Shown here piece after piece: positions 7,166 to 14,413 of a stretch of DNA of 19,790 nt; position 1 is the stretch's first letter, and each line of letters opens with the position of its first letter. The notes beneath the pieces are model-generated. The model was not told the origin of the DNA and searched no databases. It saw nothing but the letters and a program-made list of their open reading frames with translations. A program made the translations under genes and the position numbers. The stretch comes from CAYGBW01 sp964348185 (lineage in GTDB: Bacteria; Desulfobacterota; BSN033; WVXP01). The stretch lies in assembly GCA_964348185.1 (NCBI GenBank), contig CAYGBW010000031.1, forward strand, positions 1 to 19,790, given 5' to 3'.

Positions 7166-8545
7166 TTAACGGTTCTTGATCCACCTGGGGTGTGTGATTC
7201 CGTATTTCTTGATCTTGTAGTGGATGACCCGCTTGCTCACACCCAAAAGCCTGGCCGCCTCCTGCTGGATCCAGTGTGTTTTCTCGAGCGCTTCGAGAAT
7301 CGAGTTCTTCTCGAGATCCTCCAGTGTCCCCAGACCGTTTTGTGGAGGAGCGCTTTTCGCCATTGAAGAGATCTCTGCAAGTCGGCCATCGAACAGAAGA
7401 TCCTCCTCCTGCAGGAACTCTCCCTGGGTCATTAGGACCGCCCTTTCGATCACGTTTTTCAACTCCCGGATGTTGCCCGGCCACGGATAGTCCCGGATCA
7501 TCTTGAGAACTTTTGGACTGAAGCCTTTGATCTCCCGATTGAGGGATCGTCGAAATTTATCGAGAAAATAGGTGGCCAGAAGCTCGATGTCGTCACCCCG
7601 TTCCCGTAGAGGTGGCAGTTCGATATAGATCACGTTGAGTCGGAAATAGAGCTCCTCCCTGAACAGACCCCTTTCAATCGCCTCGATGAGGTTCTTGTTG
7701 GTGGCTGCCACAATGCGAAGATCGACCCTCAGTGTCCTGCTGCCTCCCAATCTCTCAAATTGCCGCTCTTGAAGGACTCGGAGGATCTTAGCCTGGATTC
7801 TGAGACTCATGTCGCCAACTTCGTCGAGGAAGATGGTTCCCGTGTTGGCCTGCTCCAATCTGCCGATGCGCTGTTTAATCGCTCCAGTGAACGCCCCCCG
7901 TTCATGGCCAAAGAGTTCGCTCTCGAGAAGGGTTTCCTGGAGGGCCGCACAATTGACACTCACAAATGGCCTATTTCTTCTGTCGCTGTTGTAATGGATA
8001 GCACCTGCAATGAGTTCTTTCCCCGTGCCGGTTTCTCCCGTGATCAAGACCGTGGCATTGCTCGGGGAGATTTTCCTGAGAACACTGAAAATCCTCTGCA
8101 TCTGAGGGCATTCACCGATAATGTCGGTGAACTGATGGATTAAACCGGATTCATGCCGAAGAAACTCGACCTCATGGGAGAGGATCCGGTTGTTTAGCGC
8201 CTGCTGAACCTTGATCTCCAGAATATCCATGCTGAGAGGTTTCTGAAGGAAATCATCTGCCCCGACTTTCATCAGATCTACGGCCTTTGAGACATGGTCG
8301 GCATCGGACACAAGAATGACCCGGGTTGGCGGGTTTTTTCCTTTGATGGCCCGATAGATCGTCTGGTTCTCGGACGTTGCCATGCCGACATTCTCCACAA
8401 CAACGTCAAATATAGACTCATGGATGTGGTTCAGAGCTGCCTGGGCATTTCTGGCGCCAATCACTTCATGGCCTGTTCCGGCAAAAGTCGCCATAATGCG
8501 GTCGTAATCGGTTTGGTCTTTCTCTATAAGCAGAATTCTCGGCAT
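7166..8545 (-). CDS. NtrC-family sigma-54 activator with a degenerate receiver
   Basis: A 459-residue enhancer-binding protein: receiver (1-120), AAA+ ATPase (about 140-375) and Fis-type helix-turn-helix (about 415-450). The ATPase is complete, with Walker A GETGTGKE (170-177), the sigma-54-contacting loop GAFTGA (217-222), Walker B GTIFLDE (236-242) and the arginine-containing PPLRERGDDI. The C-terminal EAARLLGVSKRVIHYKIKKYGI is a typical recognition helix. In the receiver, the strand that normally ends in the phosphoacceptor Asp reads FDVVVENVGM, so Asn52 occupies that position. The acidic pocket is also altered (LIEKD), while Ser80 and Lys102 remain. Known biology says such receivers are not phosphorylated at the usual site. 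No histidine kinase is adjacent. It should act through a sigma-54 promoter. Confidence 0.95.
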   Translation of the reverse strand: MPRILLIEKDQTDYDRIMATFAGTGHEVIGARNAQAALNHIHESIFDVVVENVGMATSENQTIYRAIKGKNPPTRVILVSDADHVSKAVDLMKVGADDFLQKPLSMDILEIKVQQALNNRILSHEVEFLRHESGLIHQFTDIIGECPQMQRIFSVLRKISPSNATVLITGETGTGKELIAGAIHYNSDRRNRPFVSVNCAALQETLLESELFGHERGAFTGAIKQRIGRLEQANTGTIFLDEVGDMSLRIQAKILRVLQERQFERLGGSRTLRVDLRIVAATNKNLIEAIERGLFREELYFRLNVIYIELPPLRERGDDIELLATYFLDKFRRSLNREIKGFSPKVLKMIRDYPWPGNIRELKNVIERAVLMTQGEFLQEEDLLFDGRLAEISSMAKSAPPQNGLGTLEDLEKNSILEALEKTHWIQQEAARLLGVSKRVIHYKIKKYGITHPRWIKNR

Positions 8546-8695
8546 GTTTGATTCCCCGTGTTCCCTTCCTACCCTTCTGCTCGGTCTCGCGAACGGCTCG
8601 CGCCGTTTCCGCTAAGGCTCCACATGTTACCCGGCAGAAGGTATGTTTGCCTGCAAAGGGGGGGAGGAAGACAAACGATCGCACCGTCTGAAGAA

Positions 8696-8710
8696 GCAAT
8701 TTTGATGCCA
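8696..8710 (-). promoter_or_regulatory. Sigma-54 (-24/-12) promoter upstream of the NtrC-type regulator
   Basis: On the minus strand the site reads TGGCATCAAAATTGC, against the consensus TGGCAC-N5-TTGC. The invariant GG and GC are exactly 10 bp apart and the next bases are TT. It points at the regulator gene, with a leader of about 140 nt. This suggests the regulator's own gene is sigma-54 dependent and possibly autoregulated. Confidence 0.55.
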
Positions 8711-9130
8711 TTTACTATCAGCTCTGTTGACGGTTTTGCGGGGGTCAGCGTACCGGGGTCAGGGATCGGCAGGGTATAGAGGAACGACCCATTCCTACCC
8801 GGCGGTCAGTAGGCTATACAACCCATTCCCCCGGATGAGCCGGATTGCTTAACAGGTCAAATGGAACGCGCCTGTGCTGCCACGAGACGTTTAACAATGG
8901 GGGCTCGTAGCTGAATGGGTACCGATTCTTTTGTGAGGCCTTTTGGGAGTTGAAGCGCTTCAGGCGTGGACTCACCCAGATGAAAATACACGGAGTGGAT
9001 GGGGAGTGAGACATTTTTCCAGAGGGGAGAGACCAATTGTCACTCTGAATCGCTCCATCGGAGGGGTCCCATCGATAGGGATCACCCCATGGACCATTTC
9101 AATAGGATGTAGAGGGTCTTAGAGGTTGAT
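8711..9130. other. Non-coding gap upstream of the sigma-54 regulator
   Basis: No credible gene is seen. Short repeated words occur: GGGGTCAG twice (8741-8748 and 8755-8762), ACCCATTCC twice (near 8788 and 8822), and GTATAG/CTATAC as distant inverted arms near 8772 and 8813. A hairpin at 9063-9088, with arms GGGGTCCC and GGGATCACCCC, lies just beyond the stop of the receiver-PAS gene. It has no T-tract. Upstream enhancer sites for a sigma-54 activator would be expected in this stretch, but no convincing dyad was identified. Confidence 0.4.
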
Positions 9131-10369
9131 CTATTCGATTTCTTTTAGTTTTTTGAGATGGGCGAGTTGAGATTCCAACTCTTCGATTTTCTTTTTCAAC
9201 TCAACCATTCTCAGCTCCCGATCAATGGTGAGTTTGTGCCACTTCTCAAGTTCCTTCATCCTTTCCTGGAGCTCCTTTTCCGCCCGTTTTCTTTCGGTTA
9301 TGTCCCGGGCAATCGCTTGAATTCCGATGATTTTCCCCTCTTTCTTGACAACATTCGCATTGAAGTCGACAAAAATGATTTCTCCGGTCTTTCGGATGAT
9401 TCTGAACTGGTGGTTACTCGGTACATCCTCTCCCGCCATCCCCCTGCGATGGAGATCGGTCACCAAGGGGAGATCTTCTGGATGGGCCAGTTTGGAAAAG
9501 TGGAGGCTCTTCGTTTCCTCCTCAGAATATCCAGAGACCTCACAGAATTTGGGATTAACCAGAGAGAATGTCCCCTGGGGGTTGATCAGGGTAATCGCGT
9601 CATTGGCGTTCAGGATGAGGTTTTCATAGAGGGTCTGTGTTTCCTCGAGAGCCGCTTCTAGATGCTTCGTGGCCGTAATATCTCTAAGAAAGGCTGCAAC
9701 AACCCTCGTCCCTTGAAAGGTGTTGTTACCGATCCGGGCCTCCAGAATGTGCCTCGTCCCGTCAGGGCAAACTGCTTCGAGCTCACGGGTGTGCCACGTC
9801 CCCTCCCTTTCGTCCATCCGCCTCTGAAAGGTATCAGGCTCCTCTTTGGGGAAGAGCTTGGACACCTCCATGCCCGTCAATTCTTCTCTCGAATAGCCCA
9901 AGAGGTCGCCAAAAAAGCGGTTCCCGTAGACGATCCTTCCTCTATCGACAGCCAGGTAGCCCTCAGACATGTCTTCGATGATTTGCGCCTCGCGCCACAT
10001 GAAGGCCTTTTCGATGGAATGGGCCAGTTCTTGGAACTTGAACGGTTTTGTCAGATAATCACAGGACCCGGCCTTCATCACATTGACCGCTCGGTGTTCG
10101 TCCCCGTGGCCCGTCACGGTCACAACCGCCATATTCCGGTCGATCTGCCGGATCCTCTTGAGGATTTCTGTGCCCTCAGCGTCTGGAAGAATAAGGTCCA
10201 AAAGCACGATTTGCGGCTTCTCGGAAGAGACCTTCTCCAGAGCTTTCTGGCCAGTATGGGCTGTTTGAATGTTGTAGCCTTGGTGTTCCAGAAAAGCTGC
10301 TGTCACGGTGGTAAAATTCTCATCGTCATCGACGATGAGAATTCTTGCCTTTTCGGTCTCCATCATCAT
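9131..10369 (-). CDS. Receiver-PAS-PAS signalling protein without an output domain
   Basis: A 412-residue cytoplasmic protein. The receiver (1-125) is intact: acidic pocket LIVDDDEN, phosphoacceptor D58 in IVLLDLILPD, T86, and K108 in YLTKPF. Two PAS domains follow, at about 130-235 (LAVDRGRIVYGNRFF, ending FLRDITATK) and 245-360 (ANDAITLINPQGTFSLVNPKF, ending ARDITERKRAE). It ends in a charged amphipathic helix (about 360-412) containing WHKLTIDRELRMVELKKKIEEL. There is no histidine-kinase ATPase, DNA-binding, GGDEF/EAL or HD-GYP domain. Start: three ATGs in a row, the first with AAGGGTGA about 8 nt upstream. It lies 585 bp upstream of the NtrC-type gene on the same strand and could feed it by protein contact, which is speculative. 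Confidence 0.92.
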   Translation of the reverse strand: MMMETEKARILIVDDDENFTTVTAAFLEHQGYNIQTAHTGQKALEKVSSEKPQIVLLDLILPDAEGTEILKRIRQIDRNMAVVTVTGHGDEHRAVNVMKAGSCDYLTKPFKFQELAHSIEKAFMWREAQIIEDMSEGYLAVDRGRIVYGNRFFGDLLGYSREELTGMEVSKLFPKEEPDTFQRRMDEREGTWHTRELEAVCPDGTRHILEARIGNNTFQGTRVVAAFLRDITATKHLEAALEETQTLYENLILNANDAITLINPQGTFSLVNPKFCEVSGYSEEETKSLHFSKLAHPEDLPLVTDLHRRGMAGEDVPSNHQFRIIRKTGEIIFVDFNANVVKKEGKIIGIQAIARDITERKRAEKELQERMKELEKWHKLTIDRELRMVELKKKIEELESQLAHLKKLKEIE

Positions 10370-10486
10370 GAATCATTCACCCTTCAGGCCAGATCGGCCT
10401 TGTAAGCGTCTCTTTACCCGGCTGAATCCCTTGGAATTGTCCCTCCCCCAACCCACACTTTCGCCAGCAGACCGGTACCCGCGCCG

Positions 10487-11146
10487 TTATTTGTAAGACC
10501 AGACCACCTCGGAGGGGAAAGAGAGATTAACCACATATTCTCTGCGGATATCTCTGAATTGGAATTCTTCCAGATAAGGTTCTGCCAAGATCCCTCGGCA
10601 CTTGCTGAAGGCCTGAGGATAAACACAGAAGATCCACTGGAGGGTTCTGTCTTTGACCTTTTCAGGGAGGGTGGTATTGACAAGGACCAGACGGCCTTCG
10701 GGCTTCAATACCCGTCTAAACTCTCTAATGATCCTGGCGTATTCGGTCGCAGGGAAAATGTCGAACATGTACTGATTGATCAGAAGGTCAAAGGTATTGT
10801 CGGCAAAGGGAAGGGCCCGGCAGTCCCCAAGTTGGAGATCGTAATTGAGGGTTCCGGTTCTCGCCGCCCTTTTTTTCGCCCGGTACAGCATCCCGTGAGA
10901 GATGTCGATCCCCTGATTCCAGCCGTCAGGATTACGCCTCAAGATCTCCTGGAAATTGAGGCCCGTCCCCACGGCAACTTCTAGCACCCTTTCGCCATTT
11001 GCGATCTTTGAAACCTCCAGGGACCTAGCCCGTGCCTTTGACTCCAAGATGATCCCAAAGATGTCATAGACGGGTGAGATCAGATTGTACTTCTGAGTCA
11101 TTCTTTTGCTGGAAACCGGTCGGCCGGCCTTTTCATTGCGTCCCAT
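10487..11146 (-). CDS. Class I SAM-dependent methyltransferase (UbiE-like)
   Basis: A soluble methyltransferase with a Rossmann fold. SAM-binding motif I is VLEVAVGTGLNF (about 54-65), followed by the acidic loop GIDIS, motif II DCRALPFADNTFDLLI, and RRVLKPEGRLVLVNTT. The lead-in KYNLISPVYDIFG is usual in UbiE/MenG-type and related lipid methyltransferases, but no quinone or phospholipid genes are nearby, so the substrate is open. Start choice: the ATG at 11146 has AGAGGA 6 nt upstream and gives 219 residues. The frame extends to an ATG at 11227 with no SD and an unconserved-looking N-terminus, while the ATG at 11101 (MTQKYN) is a third option. It is followed by a 117-bp gap, then the receiver-PAS gene on the same strand. 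Confidence 0.88.
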   Translation of the reverse strand: MGRNEKAGRPVSSKRMTQKYNLISPVYDIFGIILESKARARSLEVSKIANGERVLEVAVGTGLNFQEILRRNPDGWNQGIDISHGMLYRAKKRAARTGTLNYDLQLGDCRALPFADNTFDLLINQYMFDIFPATEYARIIREFRRVLKPEGRLVLVNTTLPEKVKDRTLQWIFCVYPQAFSKCRGILAEPYLEEFQFRDIRREYVVNLSFPSEVVWSYK

Positions 11147-11333
11147 TTCCGGTCCTCTGACAAGACGCTTCCCAATCTGTACAGACCATCCTCTACGGAT
11201 TGACTTAGTCGAATCGACGTATACCATGAATTTCTATATGAATCAATCCCCTTATTCTGGAGTTTCCTGACTTTTCGGCTTCCCCTTGACGGCCTGTCGT
11301 TTAAATCCATCTAAGGCTTCGAGGAACTAATTT

Positions 11334-11526
11334 CCAATGTCAAAATCCAAATGTCAAATGAAACCCCAATGCCAACTGTCAAAACCTTGAAATAGTTCTA
11401 AGAATTAGATAGTTACGCAGCCAGAACAATCCACAACTCAACGACTCAATCCCCCGATCATTCCCTATTTGTCATTTGAGGTTTGACATTCATTTGAACT
11501 TTGAGCTTTGTCATTCGTCATTTCGG
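11334..11526. repeat. AT-rich dispersed inverted-repeat element (TGTCAAA/TTTGACA type)
   Basis: The left arm (11334-11392) is built from AATGTCAAAATCCAAATGTC, AAATGAAACCCCAATG and CTGTCAAAA. The right arm (11465-11526) has the complementary words GTCATTTGAGGTTTGACATT, CATTTGAACTTTGAG and TTTGTCATTCGTCATTT. The arms are imperfect reverse complements separated by about 72 bp. No ORF is present. It resembles the element at 1601-1771 in architecture and lies in the divergent gap between the methyltransferase and pncB. Confidence 0.6.
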
Positions 11527-11610
11527 CCCCTAGGCTTTGAAAATCAGGAGTTGAGACCCGAGACATGGCCCAATCTCCATCAGGGGGAAGACTGACCCAT
11601 GAAGGGACAG

Positions 11611-11639
11611 TTGTTGAATGAGGATGTTCCGTATATAAT
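11611..11639 (+). promoter_or_regulatory. Candidate sigma-70 promoter for pncB
   Basis: TTGTTG (11611-11616) is followed, 17 bp later, by a perfect TATAAT (11634-11639). A transcript start near 11646 gives a leader of about 110 nt before the pncB ATG, and that leader contains a short ORF. Confidence 0.5.
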
Positions 11640-11678
11640 GATCGGAGAAAACGGAGGGATCAATCGTAGGGAGGGGTC

Positions 11679-11747
11679 ATGCCTATCGAGGAGATCACCA
11701 TGCCCGTTTTCTTTCCCCTAGGCTTTAGAATGGTGCCAGAAGATTGA
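11679..11747 (+). CDS. Possible 22-residue leader peptide upstream of pncB
   Basis: The ATG at 11679 is preceded by a strong GGGAGGGG and opens a 22-codon frame, MPIEEITMPVFFPLGFRMVP followed by Glu-Asp. It ends in TGA 11 nt before the pncB ATG at 11759, and its stop overlaps a TTG that is in frame with pncB. The position suits translational coupling or a regulatory leader peptide. It could also be chance: it is short, and no homolog can be recognised by eye. Confidence 0.3.
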   Translation: MPIEEITMPVFFPLGFRMVPED

Positions 11748-11758
11748 ATGGAGACCCT

Positions 11759-13186
11759 ATGAAAGGGATGACTCTCTTGACGGATCTCTACCAGTTGACC
11801 ATGGTGGCGGGGTATTTCCAAGAGGGGAGGGCCACACTCAGGGCCAATTTTGACTGGTTCTTTCGGACCCTACCCTTTGGGGGTGGTTTTTGTGTGGTGG
11901 CTGGGTTAGAGCAGCTGATTGACTATGTCCTCAATCTCCAATTCACGGATGCCCACATCAGCGCCCTAGAGAGCCTCGGAATATTCTCTAAAGAGGTTCT
12001 CCGAAAATTCGAGAAGTTTCGCTTTACAGGGGACCTGTGGGCGATCCCGGAAGGAACGGTCGTCTTTCCTCACGAGACCCTCATTCGAGTGACCGCTTCC
12101 CTCCCGGAGGCCCAGATGCTAGAAACAACCCTCCTCAATATCATGAATTATCAGACCCTCATCGCGACGAAGGCGGCAAGGGTCTGCCTGGCTGCTGAAG
12201 GGGACCCCGTCATCGAATTTGGGATGAGACGGGCTCAAGGCCCTGACGGAGCGATCAGCGCGGCGCGGGCGGCATTTATTGGGGGATGCGAGTCCACCTC
12301 CAATGTCCAGGCCGGACTGCTGTTCAACATTCCCGTGAGGGGAACGCATGCGCACAGCTGGATCGAGAGTTTTCCAGATGAACTGGAGGCCTTCAGGGCC
12401 TATGCCAGATCATTTCCAGATGCCTGCATCTTCCTGGTTGATACTTATGATACGCTGAAAAGCGGACTACCCAATGCAATTCAGGCAGCAAGAGAACTCG
12501 AAGAAGCAGGGCATAGATTTGTCGGCATACGTCTGGACAGTGGAGACCTGGCCTACCTCAGCAAAAGGGCTCGAGAAATGCTGGACGAGGCTGGACTGAA
12601 GCACGCCAAGATCGTGGCGTCGAGTGAACTCGATGAATGGATTATTGAAAGTCTAAAAAAGCAGGATGCCAAGATCGACATCTGGGGGGTGGGAACTCGG
12701 CTCGTCACGTGTTGGGACCACCCTGCGCTGGGAGGGGTCTACAAACTGACGGCCGTAGAAGAGAACGGCCAGATGACGCCGAAGATCAAGGTATCGGGAG
12801 ATCCGGGGAAAATCACCAATCCGGGTCGCAACAAGGTGGAGAGGATTTTCAATCGCAACATGATGATGCAGGGAGACATCATCTTGCGTGAGGATGAAAC
12901 CATTGACGGATCTCAACCCGTAACCGCCTGCCATCCCATGTATCCCCATATCTGTAAGACGTACAAGCCTCCTTTTGAAGCCGAGGAACTGCTGGTTCCC
13001 ATTTTTCTGAAGGGCAACCTGGTCTACGAAAGGCCAAGTCTGAAAGAGATTCAGGCCAATACCTTCACGAACCTGGAAAGACTGGAACCGGAATACAAGC
13101 GTTTGACCAATCCCCACATCTACAAGGTCAGTCTGAGTGAGAAGCTGAATCGGGTCAAAGACCGACTCCTGATAATGCACCGGTAA
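11759..13186 (+). CDS. pncB: Nicotinate phosphoribosyltransferase
   Basis: Converts nicotinate and PRPP to nicotinate mononucleotide in NAD salvage, using ATP hydrolysis; cytoplasmic. The N-terminal TDLYQLTMVAGYF is the family hallmark. Then come the barrel motifs EFGMRRAQGPDGA (about 154-166), GTHAHSW (about 195-201, containing the catalytic-loop His), FLVDTYDT (about 225-232), GIRLDSGDL (about 256-264) and GVGTRLVT (about 311-318). At about 475 residues it is full length. Start: the ATG at 11759 has GGAG about 5 nt upstream. A TTG at 11744 would add five residues but lacks an SD. It is monocistronic as far as seen, with its own promoter and possibly a leader peptide. No other NAD genes are adjacent. 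Confidence 0.95.
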   Translation: MKGMTLLTDLYQLTMVAGYFQEGRATLRANFDWFFRTLPFGGGFCVVAGLEQLIDYVLNLQFTDAHISALESLGIFSKEVLRKFEKFRFTGDLWAIPEGTVVFPHETLIRVTASLPEAQMLETTLLNIMNYQTLIATKAARVCLAAEGDPVIEFGMRRAQGPDGAISAARAAFIGGCESTSNVQAGLLFNIPVRGTHAHSWIESFPDELEAFRAYARSFPDACIFLVDTYDTLKSGLPNAIQAARELEEAGHRFVGIRLDSGDLAYLSKRAREMLDEAGLKHAKIVASSELDEWIIESLKKQDAKIDIWGVGTRLVTCWDHPALGGVYKLTAVEENGQMTPKIKVSGDPGKITNPGRNKVERIFNRNMMMQGDIILREDETIDGSQPVTACHPMYPHICKTYKPPFEAEELLVPIFLKGNLVYERPSLKEIQANTFTNLERLEPEYKRLTNPHIYKVSLSEKLNRVKDRLLIMHR

Positions 13187-13553
13187 AGCCGGTCGTCAGG
13201 GGCCAGCAGTCAGGGCTCTGGAAGGAGAAGGAAAAGAAGCCCTTCCCATGGTCCCAGCGAACCAACAGCCGTTCTGTGTTGTCATGCTAAAAGAACCGTT
13301 CCCCGACCCCTGATGGGCTGTTGCCCAAACGAAAATCCCTTTGAGCGTTCGTCAGAACGGTTTTTGCTCATAAATCTCAGGCGAATCCCGCCAAAACGCG
13401 AGACTGGAGCGAGCCTTAGATTTATCAAAAAACCTTCGAGAAAGGGGAAAAGGGATTTGGGCAACAGCCCGCTAACAACTGACCCCTGAGTCCACATACC
13501 TAGCCGCTCGATTGGATGCGTCTCGGAAGGACTTCCATGGAGTTACGGTACGA
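13187..13553. other. Non-coding gap rich in short repeats between pncB and the queuosine-precursor transporter
   Basis: Apart from the hairpin element at 13315-13470, this gap holds copies of a CCCCTGA word: inverted at 13195-13202 (GTCAGGGG) and direct at 13305-13313 and 13481-13489 (GACCCCTGA). The last two bracket the hairpin, but asymmetrically (1 nt and 10 nt away), so they are not a clean target-site duplication. No gene or clear promoter is seen. Confidence 0.45.
13315..13470. repeat. Long imperfect hairpin element (MITE-like)
   Basis: The outer arms GGGCTGTTGCCCAAA (13315-13329) and TTTGGGCAACAGCCC (13456-13470) are perfect 15-bp inverted repeats. Complementarity continues inward with gaps: TCCCTTT against AAAGGG, GGTTTTT against AAAAAACC, and ATAAATCTCAGGC against GCCTTAGATTTAT. 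The whole ~156 bp can therefore fold into one long interrupted hairpin. It encodes no protein and has no transposase nearby. The architecture is that of a non-autonomous element or a folded repeat RNA. Confidence 0.75.
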
Positions 13554-14303
13554 ATGGAGAACACCAGACAGGGTCCCTACCGGTTGCTTGATACGGTGAC
13601 GGCAGTCTTTGTGACGGTTCTTCTCATCAGCAATGTCGCCTCGGCGGCAAAGATCGTCGATCTGAGGATATCGATTGGAAGCTTCCCTCTGGCCTTCGAT
13701 GGAGGGACTTTCCTGTTTCCCTTGAGTTACATCTTCGGAGACGTGCTCACAGAAGTCTACGGATATCGGATAAGTCGGAGGGTGATCTGGACGGGCTTCG
13801 GGTGTGCGGCTCTCATGAGCCTCACCTTTTGGATTCTAGGCAGACTTCCTGGCGAGGTTTTTTGGGAGAACACTGCAGGGCAGGCAGCTTACGACAAGAT
13901 TCTCGGGTCGGTTGGAAACGGGGCCATCGTTGTGGCCAGCCTTTGCGCCTATTGGGCAGGAGAATTTTCAAACAGCTATGTCCTGGCAAAGATGAAGATG
14001 AGAACCCGTGGCCGGTGGCTCTGGACCCGAACAATTGGGAGCACTGTGGTCGGGGAGGGCGTGGACACGGTTTTGTTTGTGGGGATTGCCACAGTGCTGG
14101 GGGTCTTTCCACCGGGGGTAGTCTGGAGCCTTATGGTAGCAAACTATCTCTTCAAGGTGGGCGTCGAGGCGGTCATGACGCCGGCGACCTATCGGCTATG
14201 CAGCTTTCTGAAGCGAATCGAAGGGGTCGACGTCTATGACTATGATACCTCTTTCAATCCATTCAATCTCGAACTATTCAATTCTCCCCTCCACAAGGAA
14301 TAA
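13554..14303 (+). CDS. Queuosine precursor transporter (YhhQ/DUF165 family)
   Basis: Inner-membrane protein of the VUT/QPTR family that imports 7-deazaguanine precursors of tRNA queuosine. Recognised by LLISNVASAAKIVDLRI, FLFPLSYIFGDVLTEVYGYR (the family's best-conserved block), WAGEFSNSYVLAKMKMRTRGRWLWTRTIGSTVVGEGVDT, and LMVANYLFKVGVEAVMTPATYR. About six transmembrane helices are visible. Start choice: the ATG at 13554 (MENTRQGPYRLLD) gives 249 residues, close to the family length, with GGAG rather far upstream (about 11 nt). A TTG at 13512 would add 14 residues without an SD. No queuosine biosynthesis genes are in the window. The codirectional pncB gene is 367 bp upstream, beyond the hairpin element. 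Confidence 0.92.
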   Translation: MENTRQGPYRLLDTVTAVFVTVLLISNVASAAKIVDLRISIGSFPLAFDGGTFLFPLSYIFGDVLTEVYGYRISRRVIWTGFGCAALMSLTFWILGRLPGEVFWENTAGQAAYDKILGSVGNGAIVVASLCAYWAGEFSNSYVLAKMKMRTRGRWLWTRTIGSTVVGEGVDTVLFVGIATVLGVFPPGVVWSLMVANYLFKVGVEAVMTPATYRLCSFLKRIEGVDVYDYDTSFNPFNLELFNSPLHKE

Positions 14304-14324
14304 GCAAATTGTACACTCTCTCAG

Positions 14325-14355
14325 GCCCTTAGAAGTCGTTCTTATTCTAAAAGGC
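14325..14355. terminator. Weak hairpin in the convergent gap after the transporter gene
   Basis: Arms GCCCTTAGAA and TTCTAAAAGGC pair imperfectly around a ~10-nt loop, between the convergent transporter and htpX genes. No clear T-tract follows on either strand, so a role as a bidirectional terminator is only possible. Confidence 0.25.
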
Positions 14356-14413
14356 TCGAGGATCATTTCGTTAAGGGATTGAGGCAAATGCCTCTTAGCC
14401 TCCATCCTCTAAC

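Noticed and set aside
8826..8880. GGATGAGCCGGATT, reminiscent of the 3' end of a group II intron
   Set aside because: The rest of domain V (GAAA loop and complementary 3' strand) is missing, and no reverse transcriptase is nearby.
8814..9014. 66-codon minus-strand frame in the gap before the sigma-54 regulator
   Set aside because: No SD, odd composition and no recognisable motif; treated as a chance frame.
13305..13489. GACCCCTGA copies as a target-site duplication around the hairpin element
   Set aside because: The copies lie 1 nt and 10 nt from the element ends, and related words occur elsewhere in the gaps, so a true duplication is not supported.
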